Shown here one piece after another: positions 34,859-43,549 of a stretch of 64,000 bases of DNA. The notes under the pieces were generated by a model, which saw only the letters and a list, made by a program, of their open reading frames with translations, ran no database searches and was not told the DNA's origin. The stretch covers positions 1-64,000 of the forward strand of contig JANYGC010000114.1 of NCBI GenBank assembly GCA_025359425.1, in the 5' to 3' direction. The stretch comes from Sphingomonadaceae bacterium. Lineage in GTDB: Bacteria > Pseudomonadota > Alphaproteobacteria > Sphingomonadales > Sphingomonadaceae. The first letter of the stretch is position 1. Each line of letters opens with the position of its first letter. The position numbers were made by a program, and so were the translations under genes.

Positions 34859-35811
34859 TGATCGGCGAAGTCCCGTTCGACCTCGCCGGCAAACGGATCT
34901 GGGTCGCCGGGCACCGTGGCATGGTCGGCAGCGCGGTGGTCCGCCGGTTGGCCAGCGAAAAGTGCGACGTCATTACCGCCGGCCGCGACGAGCTCGACTT
35001 GACCGACCAGCGCGCAGTGCTGGGCTGGATGCACAACCAGCGCCCGCAAGTGGTGGTGCTGGCGGCGGCGCGGGTCGGCGGGATCCTCGCCAACGATTCG
35101 ATGCCGGTCGAATTCCTGCGCGACAACCTGCTGATCGAGACCTCGGTGCTAACCGGGGCCGAATCGGTCGGAGTGGAAAAGCTGCTGTTCCTCGGCTCGT
35201 CGTGCATCTACCCCAAGCATGCCGAGCAGCCGATCGTGGAAGAAGCGCTGCTGACCGGGCCGCTCGAGCCGACCAACGAATGGTACGCGCTCGCCAAGAT
35301 CGCCGGGATCAAGCTCGCCCAGGCCTATCGCCGCCAGTATGGTTGCGACTTCATCAGCGCGATGCCGACCAATCTCTACGGGCCGGGCGACAATTTCGAC
35401 CTCAATGCCAGCCACGTCATGCCCGCGCTGATCCGCAAGGTGCACGAGGCCAAGGCGGTAGGGGGTGACGTGGTGGTTTGGGGCAGCGGCACCCCGCGCC
35501 GAGAATTCCTCTACGTCGACGACTGCGCCGATGCCTGTGTGCACCTGCTGCAGAATTATTCGGCTGACGGCCACCTCAACGTCGGTTCGGGCAGCGATGT
35601 CTCGATCATGGAGCTGACCCGGCTGGTGATGGACGTCCTCGGCTATGATGGCCCGGTGGTGACCGACCCGAGCAAGCCCGACGGCACGCCGCGCAAGCTG
35701 ATGGACAGCGCCAAGCTGGCGGCGCTGGGCTGGACCCCCACGACCCAGCTGCATGACGGGATCGCCAAGAGCTACGCGGCGTTTTTGGACGGACAGGGCC
35801 GCGGGCTTTAG
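34858..35811 (+). CDS. fcl: GDP-L-fucose synthase
   Basis: Fcl/WcaG (317 aa) epimerises and reduces the Gmd product to GDP-L-fucose with NADPH. IWVAGHRGMVGSAVVRRL is the cofactor loop, FLGSSCIYPKHAEQPI holds the Ser and Cys of the active site, and NEWYALAKIAGIK the YxxxK pair. PTNLYGPGDNFDLNASHVMPALIRK is the family's substrate region. The ATG overlaps the gmd stop. The 546-aa track ORF starts inside gmd in another frame. With manA and manC nearby, the locus can supply GDP-L-fucose for polysaccharide or O-antigen made elsewhere. Confidence 0.96.
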   Translation: MIGEVPFDLAGKRIWVAGHRGMVGSAVVRRLASEKCDVITAGRDELDLTDQRAVLGWMHNQRPQVVVLAAARVGGILANDSMPVEFLRDNLLIETSVLTGAESVGVEKLLFLGSSCIYPKHAEQPIVEEALLTGPLEPTNEWYALAKIAGIKLAQAYRRQYGCDFISAMPTNLYGPGDNFDLNASHVMPALIRKVHEAKAVGGDVVVWGSGTPRREFLYVDDCADACVHLLQNYSADGHLNVGSGSDVSIMELTRLVMDVLGYDGPVVTDPSKPDGTPRKLMDSAKLAALGWTPTTQLHDGIAKSYAAFLDGQGRGL

Positions 35812-35920
35812 GCCTTCATTTTCCTACATCGCCGCGTGCTGCTATGACCTTGGTCGGCTCTTTGAAGCGCCGTTTGCAGATGACCGGCGATCCACGGCGG
35901 CGCGGTTTGGCGGGATCGTT

Positions 35921-35941
35921 TTGGTGTGACCTTGGTGTGAC
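35921..35941. repeat. Tandem copy of TTGGTGTGAC
   Basis: TTGGTGTGAC occurs at 35921-35930 and again at 35932-35941, one base apart, in the convergent gap between fcl and the CDF gene. No protein or RNA signal accompanies it. The 131-base gap otherwise shows nothing I can name. Confidence 0.5.
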
Positions 35942-35942
35942 T

Positions 35943-36902
35943 TTAGCTGCCACGCAGGTGTGGCGCGTCAAGCTCGGCCAGCAGATCGACTTCGGCTGCG
36001 CTGTCCGATTCGGTGTCGATGTGGCCTTCGGGATCGGGGTGGATCAGCACCTCGATCCCGGGAAATTCGCGCATCAGCCGCGCTTCGATCCCGTCCATCA
36101 CGTCGTGCGCCTGGCGCACCGTCATCTCGGGATCGACCCAGACGTGGAACTGGACGAAATCATGGTGACCCGAACTTCGGGTGCGCAGATCGTGCAGCCC
36201 TTTGAGCTCGGGATGCCGGGCAACCACTTCGAGGAAGCGGGCCTTGCGTTCATCGGGCCATTCGCGGTCCATCAGCTGCTCGACCGCGGCTTGCGAGGCG
36301 CGCCACGCCCCCCAGCCGAGCCACAGCGCGATCGCGAGCCCGAACACCGCGTCAGCGCCTGGCACCCCGGCATACTGGTCGAGCGCCAGCGCCGCGATCA
36401 CCGCGAAGTTGAGCACCAGGTCGGACTTGTAGTGGAGGTGATCGGTGGCAATCGCCAGCGACCCGGTTTTTGCGATCACCCGGCGCTGCCACACCAGCAA
36501 GGCCATGGTCGCGCCGATCGCCACCAGCGAAACGGCGATCCCGTCATCGGCGCTGACCGGCCGCGCCCCGGTGAACCACTGCGCCCCGGCCCGCACGGCC
36601 AGCGTCAGCGCCGAGATGGAGATCAGCACGACCTGGAACATCGCCGCGAGCGCCTCGGCCTTGCCGTGACCGAAGCGGTGCTCGTTGTCGGCCGGCTGCG
36701 CCGCGATCCAGACCCCGAGCAGGGTGGCAAGGCTGGCGACCAGATCGAGCGCGGTATCGGCCAGACTGCCGAGCATCGCGGTTGAACCGGTCTGGATAAC
36801 GGCCCAGATCTTGAGCCCGGCCAGCAGGCTGGCGACCGCGATCGAGGCATAGGCCGCGCTGCGGTTGAGCTTGCCGTGAGCGTGGAGCGAGGCTGCGCTC
36901 AT
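35943..36902 (-). CDS. Cation diffusion facilitator (FieF-like)
   Basis: A 319-aa inner-membrane metal/proton antiporter, probably exporting Fe(II), Zn or similar divalent ions. The metal site motifs are SLADTALDL in TM2 and DHLHYKSDL in TM5, the HxxxD/DxxxD pattern of FieF/YiiP. About six hydrophobic segments are seen up to residue ~205. The C-terminal cytoplasmic domain (~210-300) has SGHHDFVQFHVWVDPEMTV and EVLIHPDPEG, as in YiiP. It overlaps the pdxH stop by 4 bases. Confidence 0.94.
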   Translation of the reverse strand: MSAASLHAHGKLNRSAAYASIAVASLLAGLKIWAVIQTGSTAMLGSLADTALDLVASLATLLGVWIAAQPADNEHRFGHGKAEALAAMFQVVLISISALTLAVRAGAQWFTGARPVSADDGIAVSLVAIGATMALLVWQRRVIAKTGSLAIATDHLHYKSDLVLNFAVIAALALDQYAGVPGADAVFGLAIALWLGWGAWRASQAAVEQLMDREWPDERKARFLEVVARHPELKGLHDLRTRSSGHHDFVQFHVWVDPEMTVRQAHDVMDGIEARLMREFPGIEVLIHPDPEGHIDTESDSAAEVDLLAELDAPHLRGS

Positions 36903-37519
36903 GGATAGAGCAGGCTGCTGGTCCAGCCGCCGTCAAGGCTGCGAACGAAGCGGCGCCGCTCGTGGAGCCGAAACGGCCGGTCGAGCCAGAACTCGATTGC
37001 AGCCGGAGCAAGCCGGAACCCGGTCCAGTGCGGCGGGCGCGCGACCGGACCTTCGGCAAAGCGCGCCTCGGTCTCGCTCACCCGGGACAGGAACTCATCG
37101 CGCGAGCCGAGCGGGGCGGACTGGTCCGAGGCGATTGCGCCAAGCTGCGAGGAGCGGCTGCGGCTGGCGAAATAGGCGTCGGCCTGTTCCGCGCTGACTT
37201 CACTCACCGCCCCTTCGATGCGGATCTGGCGGCGCAGCGACTTCCAGTGAAACAGCAGCGCGGCGTGGGGATTGGCCCGCAGTTCGCCGCCTTTGCGGCT
37301 GTGCGCGTTGGTGTAGAACACGAAGCCGTCCGCGTTCCAATCCTTGAGCAGGACCATCCGCACCGATGGCAGCCCATCCGCAGCAGCCGTAGCAAGCGCG
37401 ACCGCGTCGGGATCGTTGGGCTCGCTCAGCCGCGCCGCCTCGAACCAATCGCCGAACAGCGTAACGGGCGAGTCGGCGGGAATCGCGTCTTGGCTTTGGG
37501 GGTCCATGGCTTGGCGCAT
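36899..37519 (-). CDS. pdxH: Pyridoxamine 5'-phosphate oxidase
   Basis: PdxH (206 aa from ATG 37519; ATG 37507 also possible) oxidises pyridoxine/pyridoxamine phosphate to pyridoxal phosphate using FMN. ALATAAADGLPSVRMVLLKDW, FVFYTNAHSRKGGELRANPHAALLFHWKSLRRQIRIEG (FMN and substrate binding), and the C-terminal FWLDRPFRLHERRRF are family signatures. The first 16 residues of the track ORF are probably not translated. The CDF transporter gene is coupled downstream. Confidence 0.94.
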   Translation of the reverse strand: MRQAMDPQSQDAIPADSPVTLFGDWFEAARLSEPNDPDAVALATAAADGLPSVRMVLLKDWNADGFVFYTNAHSRKGGELRANPHAALLFHWKSLRRQIRIEGAVSEVSAEQADAYFASRSRSSQLGAIASDQSAPLGSRDEFLSRVSETEARFAEGPVARPPHWTGFRLAPAAIEFWLDRPFRLHERRRFVRSLDGGWTSSLLYP

Positions 37520-37610
37520 AGCCGCTGCGCGCAAGCGAAGGAAGCACTGTGGCCATGCGAAATGCAAGCTCCGCCTTGTCCTGCAGCGCTCGCACCCCTA
37601 GCTAACGCAG

Positions 37611-38555
37611 ATGGCTGACCCGTATTCGACCTTGGGCGTGGCGCGCAACGCCACTGAGAAGGACATCAAGTCGGCGTACCGCAAGCTCGCCAAGGAGCTG
37701 CATCCCGACCGCAACAAGGACAATCCCAAGGCGTCCGAGCGCTTTTCGGTGGTGACCAGTGCCTATGATCTGCTGTCCGACAAGGACAAACGCGCCAAGT
37801 TTGATCGCGGCGAAATCGACGGTGACGGCAACCCCAGCATGGGTTTTGGCTATGGCCACACGGCTGGGCCGGGCGGGTTCAACGGCGGCGCGCAGCGGGG
37901 CTTTCGCACCGAGGACTTTGAAGGTTTCGGCGGCGGCGGCGGACCCGAAGGGATCGATATCGGCGACATTTTCGAGGGTTTGTTCGGCGGGCGGAGCGGC
38001 GCAGGAATGGGCGGGGGACGCCAACGCGCCGCTCCCAAGGGTGCCAACGTCCAATACAAGCTCGGCGTTTCGCTGACCGACGCGGCGACCCGCGCGACCC
38101 AGCGGATCACGCTGGCCGATGGCAAGACCATCGACCTGAAGCTTCCCGCCGGGGTCGAAGATGGCACCCAGATGCGGCTCGCCGGCAAGGGCGAAGCAGG
38201 GCCAGGCGGTGCGGGCGATGCGATCGTAAGCATCCATGTTCAGCCGCACCCATGGCTGCGCCGCGACGGTGACAACCTGCGGCTCGACCTGCCGGTCAGT
38301 CTCGACGAAGCGGTGAACGGCACCAAGGTGCGCGTGCCGACTGCCGATGGCGCGGTGATGCTGACGTTGGCCCAGGGAACCAGTTCGGGCAAGACGCTGC
38401 GCCTCGCGGGCAAAGGGATGAGCCGCAAAGACGGCACCCGCGGCGACCAGCTGGTGACGATCGAGCTGCAATTGCCTGCCGGCGACGAGGATCTCGTCAA
38501 GCGCCTCGACGGCTGGCACGATCCGCGCAACCTGCGCGCGAAATTCGGCGTCTGA
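37611..38555 (+). CDS. DnaJ-family co-chaperone (CbpA-like, type II)
   Basis: A 314-aa Hsp40 protein. The J domain (residues 4-67) has the HPD motif in AKELHPDRNKD, which stimulates DnaK ATPase. A Gly/Phe-rich linker (GFGYGHTAGPGGFNGG, FEGFGGGGG) follows. The C-terminal substrate-binding domains (~145-310) contain VSLTDAATRATQRI and PVSLDEAVNGTKVRVP. It lacks the CxxCxGxG zinc finger, so it is type II. It is the first of three plus-strand genes (with a YihY protein and fabI) and is divergent from pdxH. Confidence 0.92.
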   Translation: MADPYSTLGVARNATEKDIKSAYRKLAKELHPDRNKDNPKASERFSVVTSAYDLLSDKDKRAKFDRGEIDGDGNPSMGFGYGHTAGPGGFNGGAQRGFRTEDFEGFGGGGGPEGIDIGDIFEGLFGGRSGAGMGGGRQRAAPKGANVQYKLGVSLTDAATRATQRITLADGKTIDLKLPAGVEDGTQMRLAGKGEAGPGGAGDAIVSIHVQPHPWLRRDGDNLRLDLPVSLDEAVNGTKVRVPTADGAVMLTLAQGTSSGKTLRLAGKGMSRKDGTRGDQLVTIELQLPAGDEDLVKRLDGWHDPRNLRAKFGV

Positions 38556-38569
38556 GCAGGTCGGCCGCA

Positions 38570-39574
38570 GTGCAGGAACGCGAACTCGACGAAGCGCATC
38601 TGCCGCCGCTGACCGTGCCCGATCTCTCGCCCGAAGCGCGGCGCAAGCGGGCGCATCGCTTGCAGGACGCTTATGACGAACACGTCGGCCCGGAAGGCCG
38701 GTTCTGGCGTTCACGCGTGTTCCGGATCCTCGCGCGGGTTTGGGCCGGGGCCTACAACGATGGCTTCATCCACGCCGGCAACCTCGCCTACATGGCAATC
38801 CTGGCGCTGTTCCCGTTCTTCGTGACGGTCGGCGCAGTGCTCAGCCTGATGGGCGAGCAAGCCCAGCGCGAAGCTTCGGTCCACGCCTTTCTCGCCGCCT
38901 TGCCGGCAGTCGCGGCAAAGGCACTCGAACCGGTGGCGCGCGATGTGATCGTCGCGCGCACCGGCTGGCTGCTGTGGGCCGGCGGAATCGTCGGACTGTG
39001 GACCGTCGGCAGCCTCGTCGAGACGATCCGCGATATCCTGCGCCGGGCCTATGGAACCAAGCCGACCCACGCGTTCTGGCGCTACCGGCTGATTTCCACC
39101 GGGGTGATCGTCGGGGCGGTGATCGCGCTGCTGTTCGCACTGCTCGCGCAGGTGTTCATCGGCACCGCGCAACAGGTGGTCGAAGCGCGCTATCCGTGGC
39201 TGTCGGGGGTGACTAGCCTGCTCAATCTGTCCATGCTGCTCCCGCCGGTGATCATCTATGCCTCGCTGTTCCTGTTGTTTCTGACCCTGACCCCTAGTTC
39301 GTACCGCAAGCGGCGCTATCCGAAGTGGCCGGGGGTGCTGCTGGTAACGGTGTGGTGGGTCGCGGTCAGCTCCGCCTTGCCGAGCGTATTGCACCGGTTT
39401 TTCACCTACGACTTGACCTATGGCAGTCTTGCCGGTGTCATGATCTCACTGTTCTTTTTCTGGCTGGTCGGATTAGGAATGGTGGTCGGGGCGGAATTGA
39501 ACGCAGCCTTGGCCGAAAGTCCGGAAGAACGGCATTTGGTCGGGCAAGCGGATAACCGGACCAAGAGCGCCTGA
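38570..39574 (+). CDS. YihY/virulence factor BrkB family membrane protein
   Basis: A 334-aa integral membrane protein beginning with GTG. A long hydrophilic N-terminus (~65 residues) precedes the BrkB/YihY domain. AGNLAYMAILALFPFFVTVGAVLSLMG is the family motif, then several TM helices (GWLLWAGGIVGLWTVGSLVETI, STGVIVGAVIALLFALLAQVF, LSMLLPPVIIYASLFLLFLTL, VTVWWVAVSSALPSVL, GSLAGVMISLFFFWLVGLGMVVGAELNA). The function is not established; despite the old name it is not an RNase. It follows the DnaJ gene by 14 bases. Confidence 0.93.
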   Translation: MQERELDEAHLPPLTVPDLSPEARRKRAHRLQDAYDEHVGPEGRFWRSRVFRILARVWAGAYNDGFIHAGNLAYMAILALFPFFVTVGAVLSLMGEQAQREASVHAFLAALPAVAAKALEPVARDVIVARTGWLLWAGGIVGLWTVGSLVETIRDILRRAYGTKPTHAFWRYRLISTGVIVGAVIALLFALLAQVFIGTAQQVVEARYPWLSGVTSLLNLSMLLPPVIIYASLFLLFLTLTPSSYRKRRYPKWPGVLLVTVWWVAVSSALPSVLHRFFTYDLTYGSLAGVMISLFFFWLVGLGMVVGAELNAALAESPEERHLVGQADNRTKSA

Positions 39575-39607
39575 ACGGCGATACGGAACTAGCATGGCGG
39601 GAATGGC

Positions 39608-40435
39608 ATGACCAAATTGATGCAAGGCAAACGCGGGCTGATTATGGGCCTGGCGAACGACAAGTCACTGGCTTGGGGGATCGCTCAGAGGCTGGCCGAA
39701 CATGGCGCAGAGCTGGCCTTTTCCTATCAGGGTGAGGCGCTCGAGAAGCGCGTCCGCCCGCTCGCCGGCAGCCTTGGCAGCGACTTCCTGATCCCGTGCG
39801 ACGTCTCTGACATGGCCGCACTCGACGCGACCTTCGCGGCACTCAAGGCGCGGTGGGAAAGCATCGATTTTGTGGTTCATGCGATCGGCTATTCGGACAA
39901 AAACGAATTGCGCGGGCACTATGTCGATACCACTCTCGACAACTTCCTGATGACGATGAACATCTCGGCCTATTCGCTGGTCGCGGTGGCGCAGCGCGCC
40001 TCGGCGATGATGCCGGCGTTCGACCCGGAGACCGGAACGGGCGGCGGTTCGATCCTGACGCTGTCTTACTACGGCGCCGAAAAGGTCATTCCGCATTACA
40101 ATGTGATGGGAGTGGCCAAGGCCGCGCTTGAGGCCAGCGTCAAATACCTCGCCAACGATCTCGGCCCGGTCAACATTCGGGTCAACGCGATCTCGGCCGG
40201 GCCGATCAAGACGCTGGCGGCGAGCGGGATCGGCGATTTCCGCTACATCCTCAAGTGGAACGAATTAAACTCGCCGCTGCGCCGCAACGTCACGATCGAT
40301 GATGTCGGCGGGGCCGGATTGTACCTGCTGTCGGACCTCGCGTCGGGGGTGACGGGCGAAATCCACCATGTCGATGGTGGTTACAATGTGATCGGAATGA
40401 AACAGGAAGACGCGCCGGATATTGCGCTGAGCTAA
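39608..40435 (+). CDS. fabI: Enoyl-[acyl-carrier-protein] reductase (NADH)
   Basis: FabI (275 aa) does the last reduction in each round of fatty acid elongation and is the known triclosan target. It is a short-chain dehydrogenase with a FabI-type N-terminus (GKRGLIMGLANDKSLAWGIA). The catalytic pair lies in LSYYGAEKVIPHYNVMGVAKAALE, with Tyr-x6-Lys in the segment YNVMGVAK. NAISAGPIKTLAASGI is the substrate-loop region. It converges on a minus-strand hypothetical gene with only 2 bases between the stop codons. Confidence 0.96.
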   Translation: MTKLMQGKRGLIMGLANDKSLAWGIAQRLAEHGAELAFSYQGEALEKRVRPLAGSLGSDFLIPCDVSDMAALDATFAALKARWESIDFVVHAIGYSDKNELRGHYVDTTLDNFLMTMNISAYSLVAVAQRASAMMPAFDPETGTGGGSILTLSYYGAEKVIPHYNVMGVAKAALEASVKYLANDLGPVNIRVNAISAGPIKTLAASGIGDFRYILKWNELNSPLRRNVTIDDVGGAGLYLLSDLASGVTGEIHHVDGGYNVIGMKQEDAPDIALS

Positions 40436-40437
40436 GC

Positions 40438-41001
40438 TCAATTCTTCGGTGGGGCTGGGGCCTGGGTATCGTTGGGGTCTTTGTCGGCTTTGTCTTCCTC
40501 CGCCTTGCGGCGCGCTTCCATCTGCGCTTCGACCGCTTCGACCCGGGCTTGCGTTTCCGCAGCATCGGCATCGATCGTGGCGAGCCGCTTGGCGCGTTCA
40601 TCGGCGATCATCTGGCCGAACTTGATGCCCGGATCGATCTTCTTTTCGGCGTAGGCATCGTTGATCAGCTTGCCCGCGCAGCCGGTCCAGCCGCCCGCGC
40701 CAACCGGCGAGCAGCTCATCGTGCCGGTGCGGCTGACCGTTTCGTATGCCCGCACCTTGTTGTTCCACGCCTCGTTCTGCGGGCTGGAGTGTTCGCGCAG
40801 CGGTTCGGGGATGCGGAAACGCTCGCCCTCGTCCTTGCGCGCGCAGACCGTGATGGTGTCGTCGGTCGATTGCGGGCAGGCGTCCTCACCGAACACGATC
40901 AGCTGGTTGACCTTGGGTTCGGGCGCGTCCTGCGCCATGGCCGGAACCGCGACCAGCGCGGACAGCAACATCGGGGCGAGCATGGCAGTGATCGGGCGCA
41001 T
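40438..41001 (-). CDS. Exported hypothetical protein with conserved cysteines
   Basis: A 187-aa protein with a signal peptide (AMLAPMLLSALVAVPAMAQ). The mature part has two Cys pairs (DACPQSTDDTITVCARKDEGERFRIP and MSCSPVGAGGWTGC) that could form disulfides. A helical, highly charged C-terminus follows (ETQARVEAVEAQMEARRKAEEDKADK), ending Pro-rich. I know this as an unnamed sphingomonad family. It lies at the end of the proA-coq7 gene run, 77 bases after coq7; dsbB nearby fits a disulfide-containing exported protein. Confidence 0.8.
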   Translation of the reverse strand: MRPITAMLAPMLLSALVAVPAMAQDAPEPKVNQLIVFGEDACPQSTDDTITVCARKDEGERFRIPEPLREHSSPQNEAWNNKVRAYETVSRTGTMSCSPVGAGGWTGCAGKLINDAYAEKKIDPGIKFGQMIADERAKRLATIDADAAETQARVEAVEAQMEARRKAEEDKADKDPNDTQAPAPPKN

Positions 41002-41078
41002 CGGTCGGACTCCTGAACGGGCAGCCTACATAGGCATGCCCGGCGCTGAATAACAGATGAAGCCCCGCCGGGTTCCGG

Positions 41079-41594
41079 CTAGATCCGCTCGGCCAGCCGG
41101 ATTGCCAAACGGCACCCGAGCCGGATTGCGCCGGACAGCAGCGGATAGCCCGGCGCCTGCTCGGCCCCATTGGCAAAAGCCACATCGCGGTGCGCGCGTT
41201 CGTCTTCGCGGAACTCGGCGATCATCCCGGACAGTTCCGGATCGCTGTCGCCCAGTTCATCAAGCTGCGCGCTGTAATGCCGGTCGATTTCGGTCTCGAC
41301 TGCCGCAGTGCAAGCCATCGCGGCCTTCGGCCCGATCAAGGCGGTCGCCGCACCGAGCGCGAACCCGGCCACGTCCCACAGCGGCTGCAGCGCGGTCGGC
41401 CGCACACCTCGCTTCGCCATCAGCGCATCGAACTGCGCACGGTGCTCGGCTTCCTGCTCCGCCATGTGGCGAACATCGCCGGCCAGCGGGGCGCGGTCAC
41501 CCATAACCGCTAGCTGCCCCGCATAGATCCGGGTCGCCCCGTATTCGCCGGCCTGATCGACCCGCAACATCCGCGCTCTGGCTTGCGCATTCAT
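41079..41594 (-). CDS. coq7: Demethoxyubiquinone hydroxylase (COQ7 family)
   Basis: A 171-aa di-iron monooxygenase for a late hydroxylation in ubiquinone synthesis. Metal ligands appear as RVDQAGEYGATRIYAG (Glu), MAEQEAEHRAQF (Glu, His), TAAVETEIDRHYSAQL (Glu) and REDERAHRDVA (Glu, His). The start MNAQARARMLR overlaps the dsbB stop as ATGA; the track ORF extends 35 codons upstream without need. It is shorter than yeast Coq7 but typical for alphaproteobacteria. Confidence 0.94.
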   Translation of the reverse strand: MNAQARARMLRVDQAGEYGATRIYAGQLAVMGDRAPLAGDVRHMAEQEAEHRAQFDALMAKRGVRPTALQPLWDVAGFALGAATALIGPKAAMACTAAVETEIDRHYSAQLDELGDSDPELSGMIAEFREDERAHRDVAFANGAEQAPGYPLLSGAIRLGCRLAIRLAERI

Positions 41595-42082
41595 CGCTTC
41601 ACTCCATCTCCGCGCCGCAGCAGCGCGATTATCAGCAACGCGGCTGGCACCGAGATCAGGAAATTGAACCCGGCGAGCGAGATTCCGAAGAGCGACCACT
41701 GCACCTGGTCGCAGCGGATCATCGGTGCGTTCATGATTGCGTCGAGCGGATCGTCGCCCAGTTTGATCTCACTGGTGCAGGCGGTGAAGCCCTCCCACCA
41801 GCCGTATTCGACCCCGGCATGATAAAGCCCGAGCAACCCGCCCACCATTATCGCCAGCGCTGCAAGCCAGATCAGTCCCTTGGCCGAAGGCCGCAGCAAG
41901 CCCAGCACGGCCAGTCCCAGCGCGGCAAAATGCGGGTAACGCTGCCACCAGCACATCTCGCACGGGTACAGGTGGAAGACATATTGCCCGACATACGCCC
42001 CGCCGAGCAGTGCGACAGGCACGGCAAAGGCCAGTGCCCGCCCGGCTCGGTCGGCCGCTGCGCCGCTTGGCAACATGCTCAC
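41591..42082 (-). CDS. Disulfide bond formation protein B family
   Basis: A 163-aa, four-helix inner-membrane DsbB-type protein that passes electrons from DsbA to ubiquinone. The first redox pair is YPCEMCWWQRYPH (CxxC). The second pair is likely FTACTSEIK plus MIRCDQVQWSLFGIS in the second periplasmic loop. Hydrophobic segments flank both. The start is GTG 42082 (GTGA overlap with ctpA) or ATG 42076. Being next to the ubiquinone gene coq7 suits its need for quinone. Confidence 0.92.
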   Translation of the reverse strand: MSMLPSGAAADRAGRALAFAVPVALLGGAYVGQYVFHLYPCEMCWWQRYPHFAALGLAVLGLLRPSAKGLIWLAALAIMVGGLLGLYHAGVEYGWWEGFTACTSEIKLGDDPLDAIMNAPMIRCDQVQWSLFGISLAGFNFLISVPAALLIIALLRRGDGVKR

Positions 42083-43422
42083 TTGCGCTTGGCCGCCAGC
42101 GCGGGGCGCGCCGTGCGATGCAGCGTCTGGATCGCGTAGTAGAGCTGGAAGTCTTTGATCCCCTTGGCCTTCAGCTCATCGGGAGTCATCTTGAAGCGCG
42201 GATCGTCCTGCCGGTCATTCTCGAGCTTCTTGTCGTCCAGGTTAGCCTCATTGACCAGGTGATGGCGCAGATCACTCTCGCGCATCGTCAGTTCGGCGCG
42301 GCGCCGCGCATCGGGATCGGACAATTGCGGCACGCGAATATCTGGTTCGATCCCGCCTTCCTGCACCGAACGGCCCGACGGGGTGTAATACCGCGCGGTG
42401 GTGATCTTGACCGCGCTGGTGCGGCTGCGGTCGAGGAAGAACAGCGACTGCACCGAGCCCTTACCGAAGGTGCGCTCGCCCATGATCAGCGCGCGGTGCT
42501 GGTCCTGCAGCGCGCCGGCGACGATCTCGGAGGCCGAAGCCGAACCCGCATCGACCAGCACGATCAACGCCAGGCCCTTGGCCATGTCGCCGGGGAACAC
42601 GCTCTCGGCCTTGAAGTATTCGTCCTCGGACGAATCGCGGCCGCGCTGCGAGACGATGTCGCCCTTGGTCAGGAACAGGTCGGACAAGCTCACCGCTTCC
42701 TCCAATTCGCCGCCCGGATTCTCGCGCAGGTCGAGCACCAGCCCTTCGAGTTTGCCGCCCGACTTGGCCTTGAGGTCGGTGATCGCCTTGTTCACATCGT
42801 TGCCCACGTCATTGCTGAATTCGTTGACCGTGATGACGCCGATATTGTCCTTGAGCTCCCAGGTCACCGGTTCGAGCTGGATCACCCCTCGGGTGACGGT
42901 CACGTCGAACGGCTGATCGCGCCCGGCGCGGAAGATCGTCAGGCGGATTTTCGATCCGGCCTCGCCGCGCATCTGCGCCACCGCATCGTCGAGATCGCCG
43001 CCGTAAATCAGCTTGCCGTCAAGGTGAGTGATATAGTCCCCAGCCTTGACCCCGGCGGTTTCGGCCGGACTGCCGCGCATCGGCGAGACGACTTTAACCG
43101 CGCCGTCGTCCATCACCACCGACAGCCCCAGCCCGGAGTAATTCCCGTCGATCATGGTGTTGAGCCGCTGCATCGTCGCGCCCGACAGGAACGAGCTGTG
43201 CGGATCGAGGCTGGCGAGCATACCGTCGATCGCGCCTTCCTCGAGCTTGTTGTCGTCGATTTTCTCGACGTAGCGCAGCTTGACCAGCTGGTAGACGGTG
43301 GCGAGCCGCTCGAACTGGGCGGCCGAGCGCGCATCGACCGCGGCGAGGCCGGCGGTGGTCGCAGGGATCAGCGAAACCGCACTGATCAGCAGGGCGGCGC
43401 GAAACAGGGGAACAATCTTCAT
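42079..43422 (-). CDS. Carboxy-terminal processing protease (S41)
   Basis: A 447-aa periplasmic S41 peptidase. A signal sequence (IVPLFRAALLISAVSLIPATTAG) precedes an N-terminal helical domain (FERLATVYQLVKLRYVEKID). A PDZ domain (~100-180: GLGLSVVMDDGAVKVVSPMRGSPAETAG) comes next. The catalytic part has LVLDLRENPGG, the Ser in DAGSASASEIVAGAL, and the Lys in GERTFGKGSVQ. Homologues process envelope proteins and regulate murein hydrolases, fitting envC just upstream in the operon. Confidence 0.95.
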   Translation of the reverse strand: MKIVPLFRAALLISAVSLIPATTAGLAAVDARSAAQFERLATVYQLVKLRYVEKIDDNKLEEGAIDGMLASLDPHSSFLSGATMQRLNTMIDGNYSGLGLSVVMDDGAVKVVSPMRGSPAETAGVKAGDYITHLDGKLIYGGDLDDAVAQMRGEAGSKIRLTIFRAGRDQPFDVTVTRGVIQLEPVTWELKDNIGVITVNEFSNDVGNDVNKAITDLKAKSGGKLEGLVLDLRENPGGELEEAVSLSDLFLTKGDIVSQRGRDSSEDEYFKAESVFPGDMAKGLALIVLVDAGSASASEIVAGALQDQHRALIMGERTFGKGSVQSLFFLDRSRTSAVKITTARYYTPSGRSVQEGGIEPDIRVPQLSDPDARRRAELTMRESDLRHHLVNEANLDDKKLENDRQDDPRFKMTPDELKAKGIKDFQLYYAIQTLHRTARPALAAKRK

Positions 43423-43449
43423 GGGTCTAGCGCCTCTGGCATTTGTGCG

Positions 43450-43486
43450 TCTTCTATCTTCGATCTTCTATCTTCTATCTTCTATC
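43450..43486. repeat. Heptanucleotide tandem repeat (TCTTCTA)5
   Basis: Five consecutive heptamers TCTTCTA (the second is TCTTCGA) plus TC fill the gap between envC and ctpA. The A/T-rich tract stands out in this GC-rich genome. On the transcribed (minus) strand it reads TAGAAGA repeats just upstream of the ctpA start. Confidence 0.85.
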
Positions 43487-43549
43487 GCGCACCCATATCG
43501 CGCACTGCGGGTTAACGCCAGATGGCGCGTCGGCGGAGAATTTGGGGGG

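Noticed and set aside
42010-43515. 501-aa plus-strand ORF opposite ctpA.
   Set aside because: Antisense shadow; ctpA has all S41 motifs on the minus strand.
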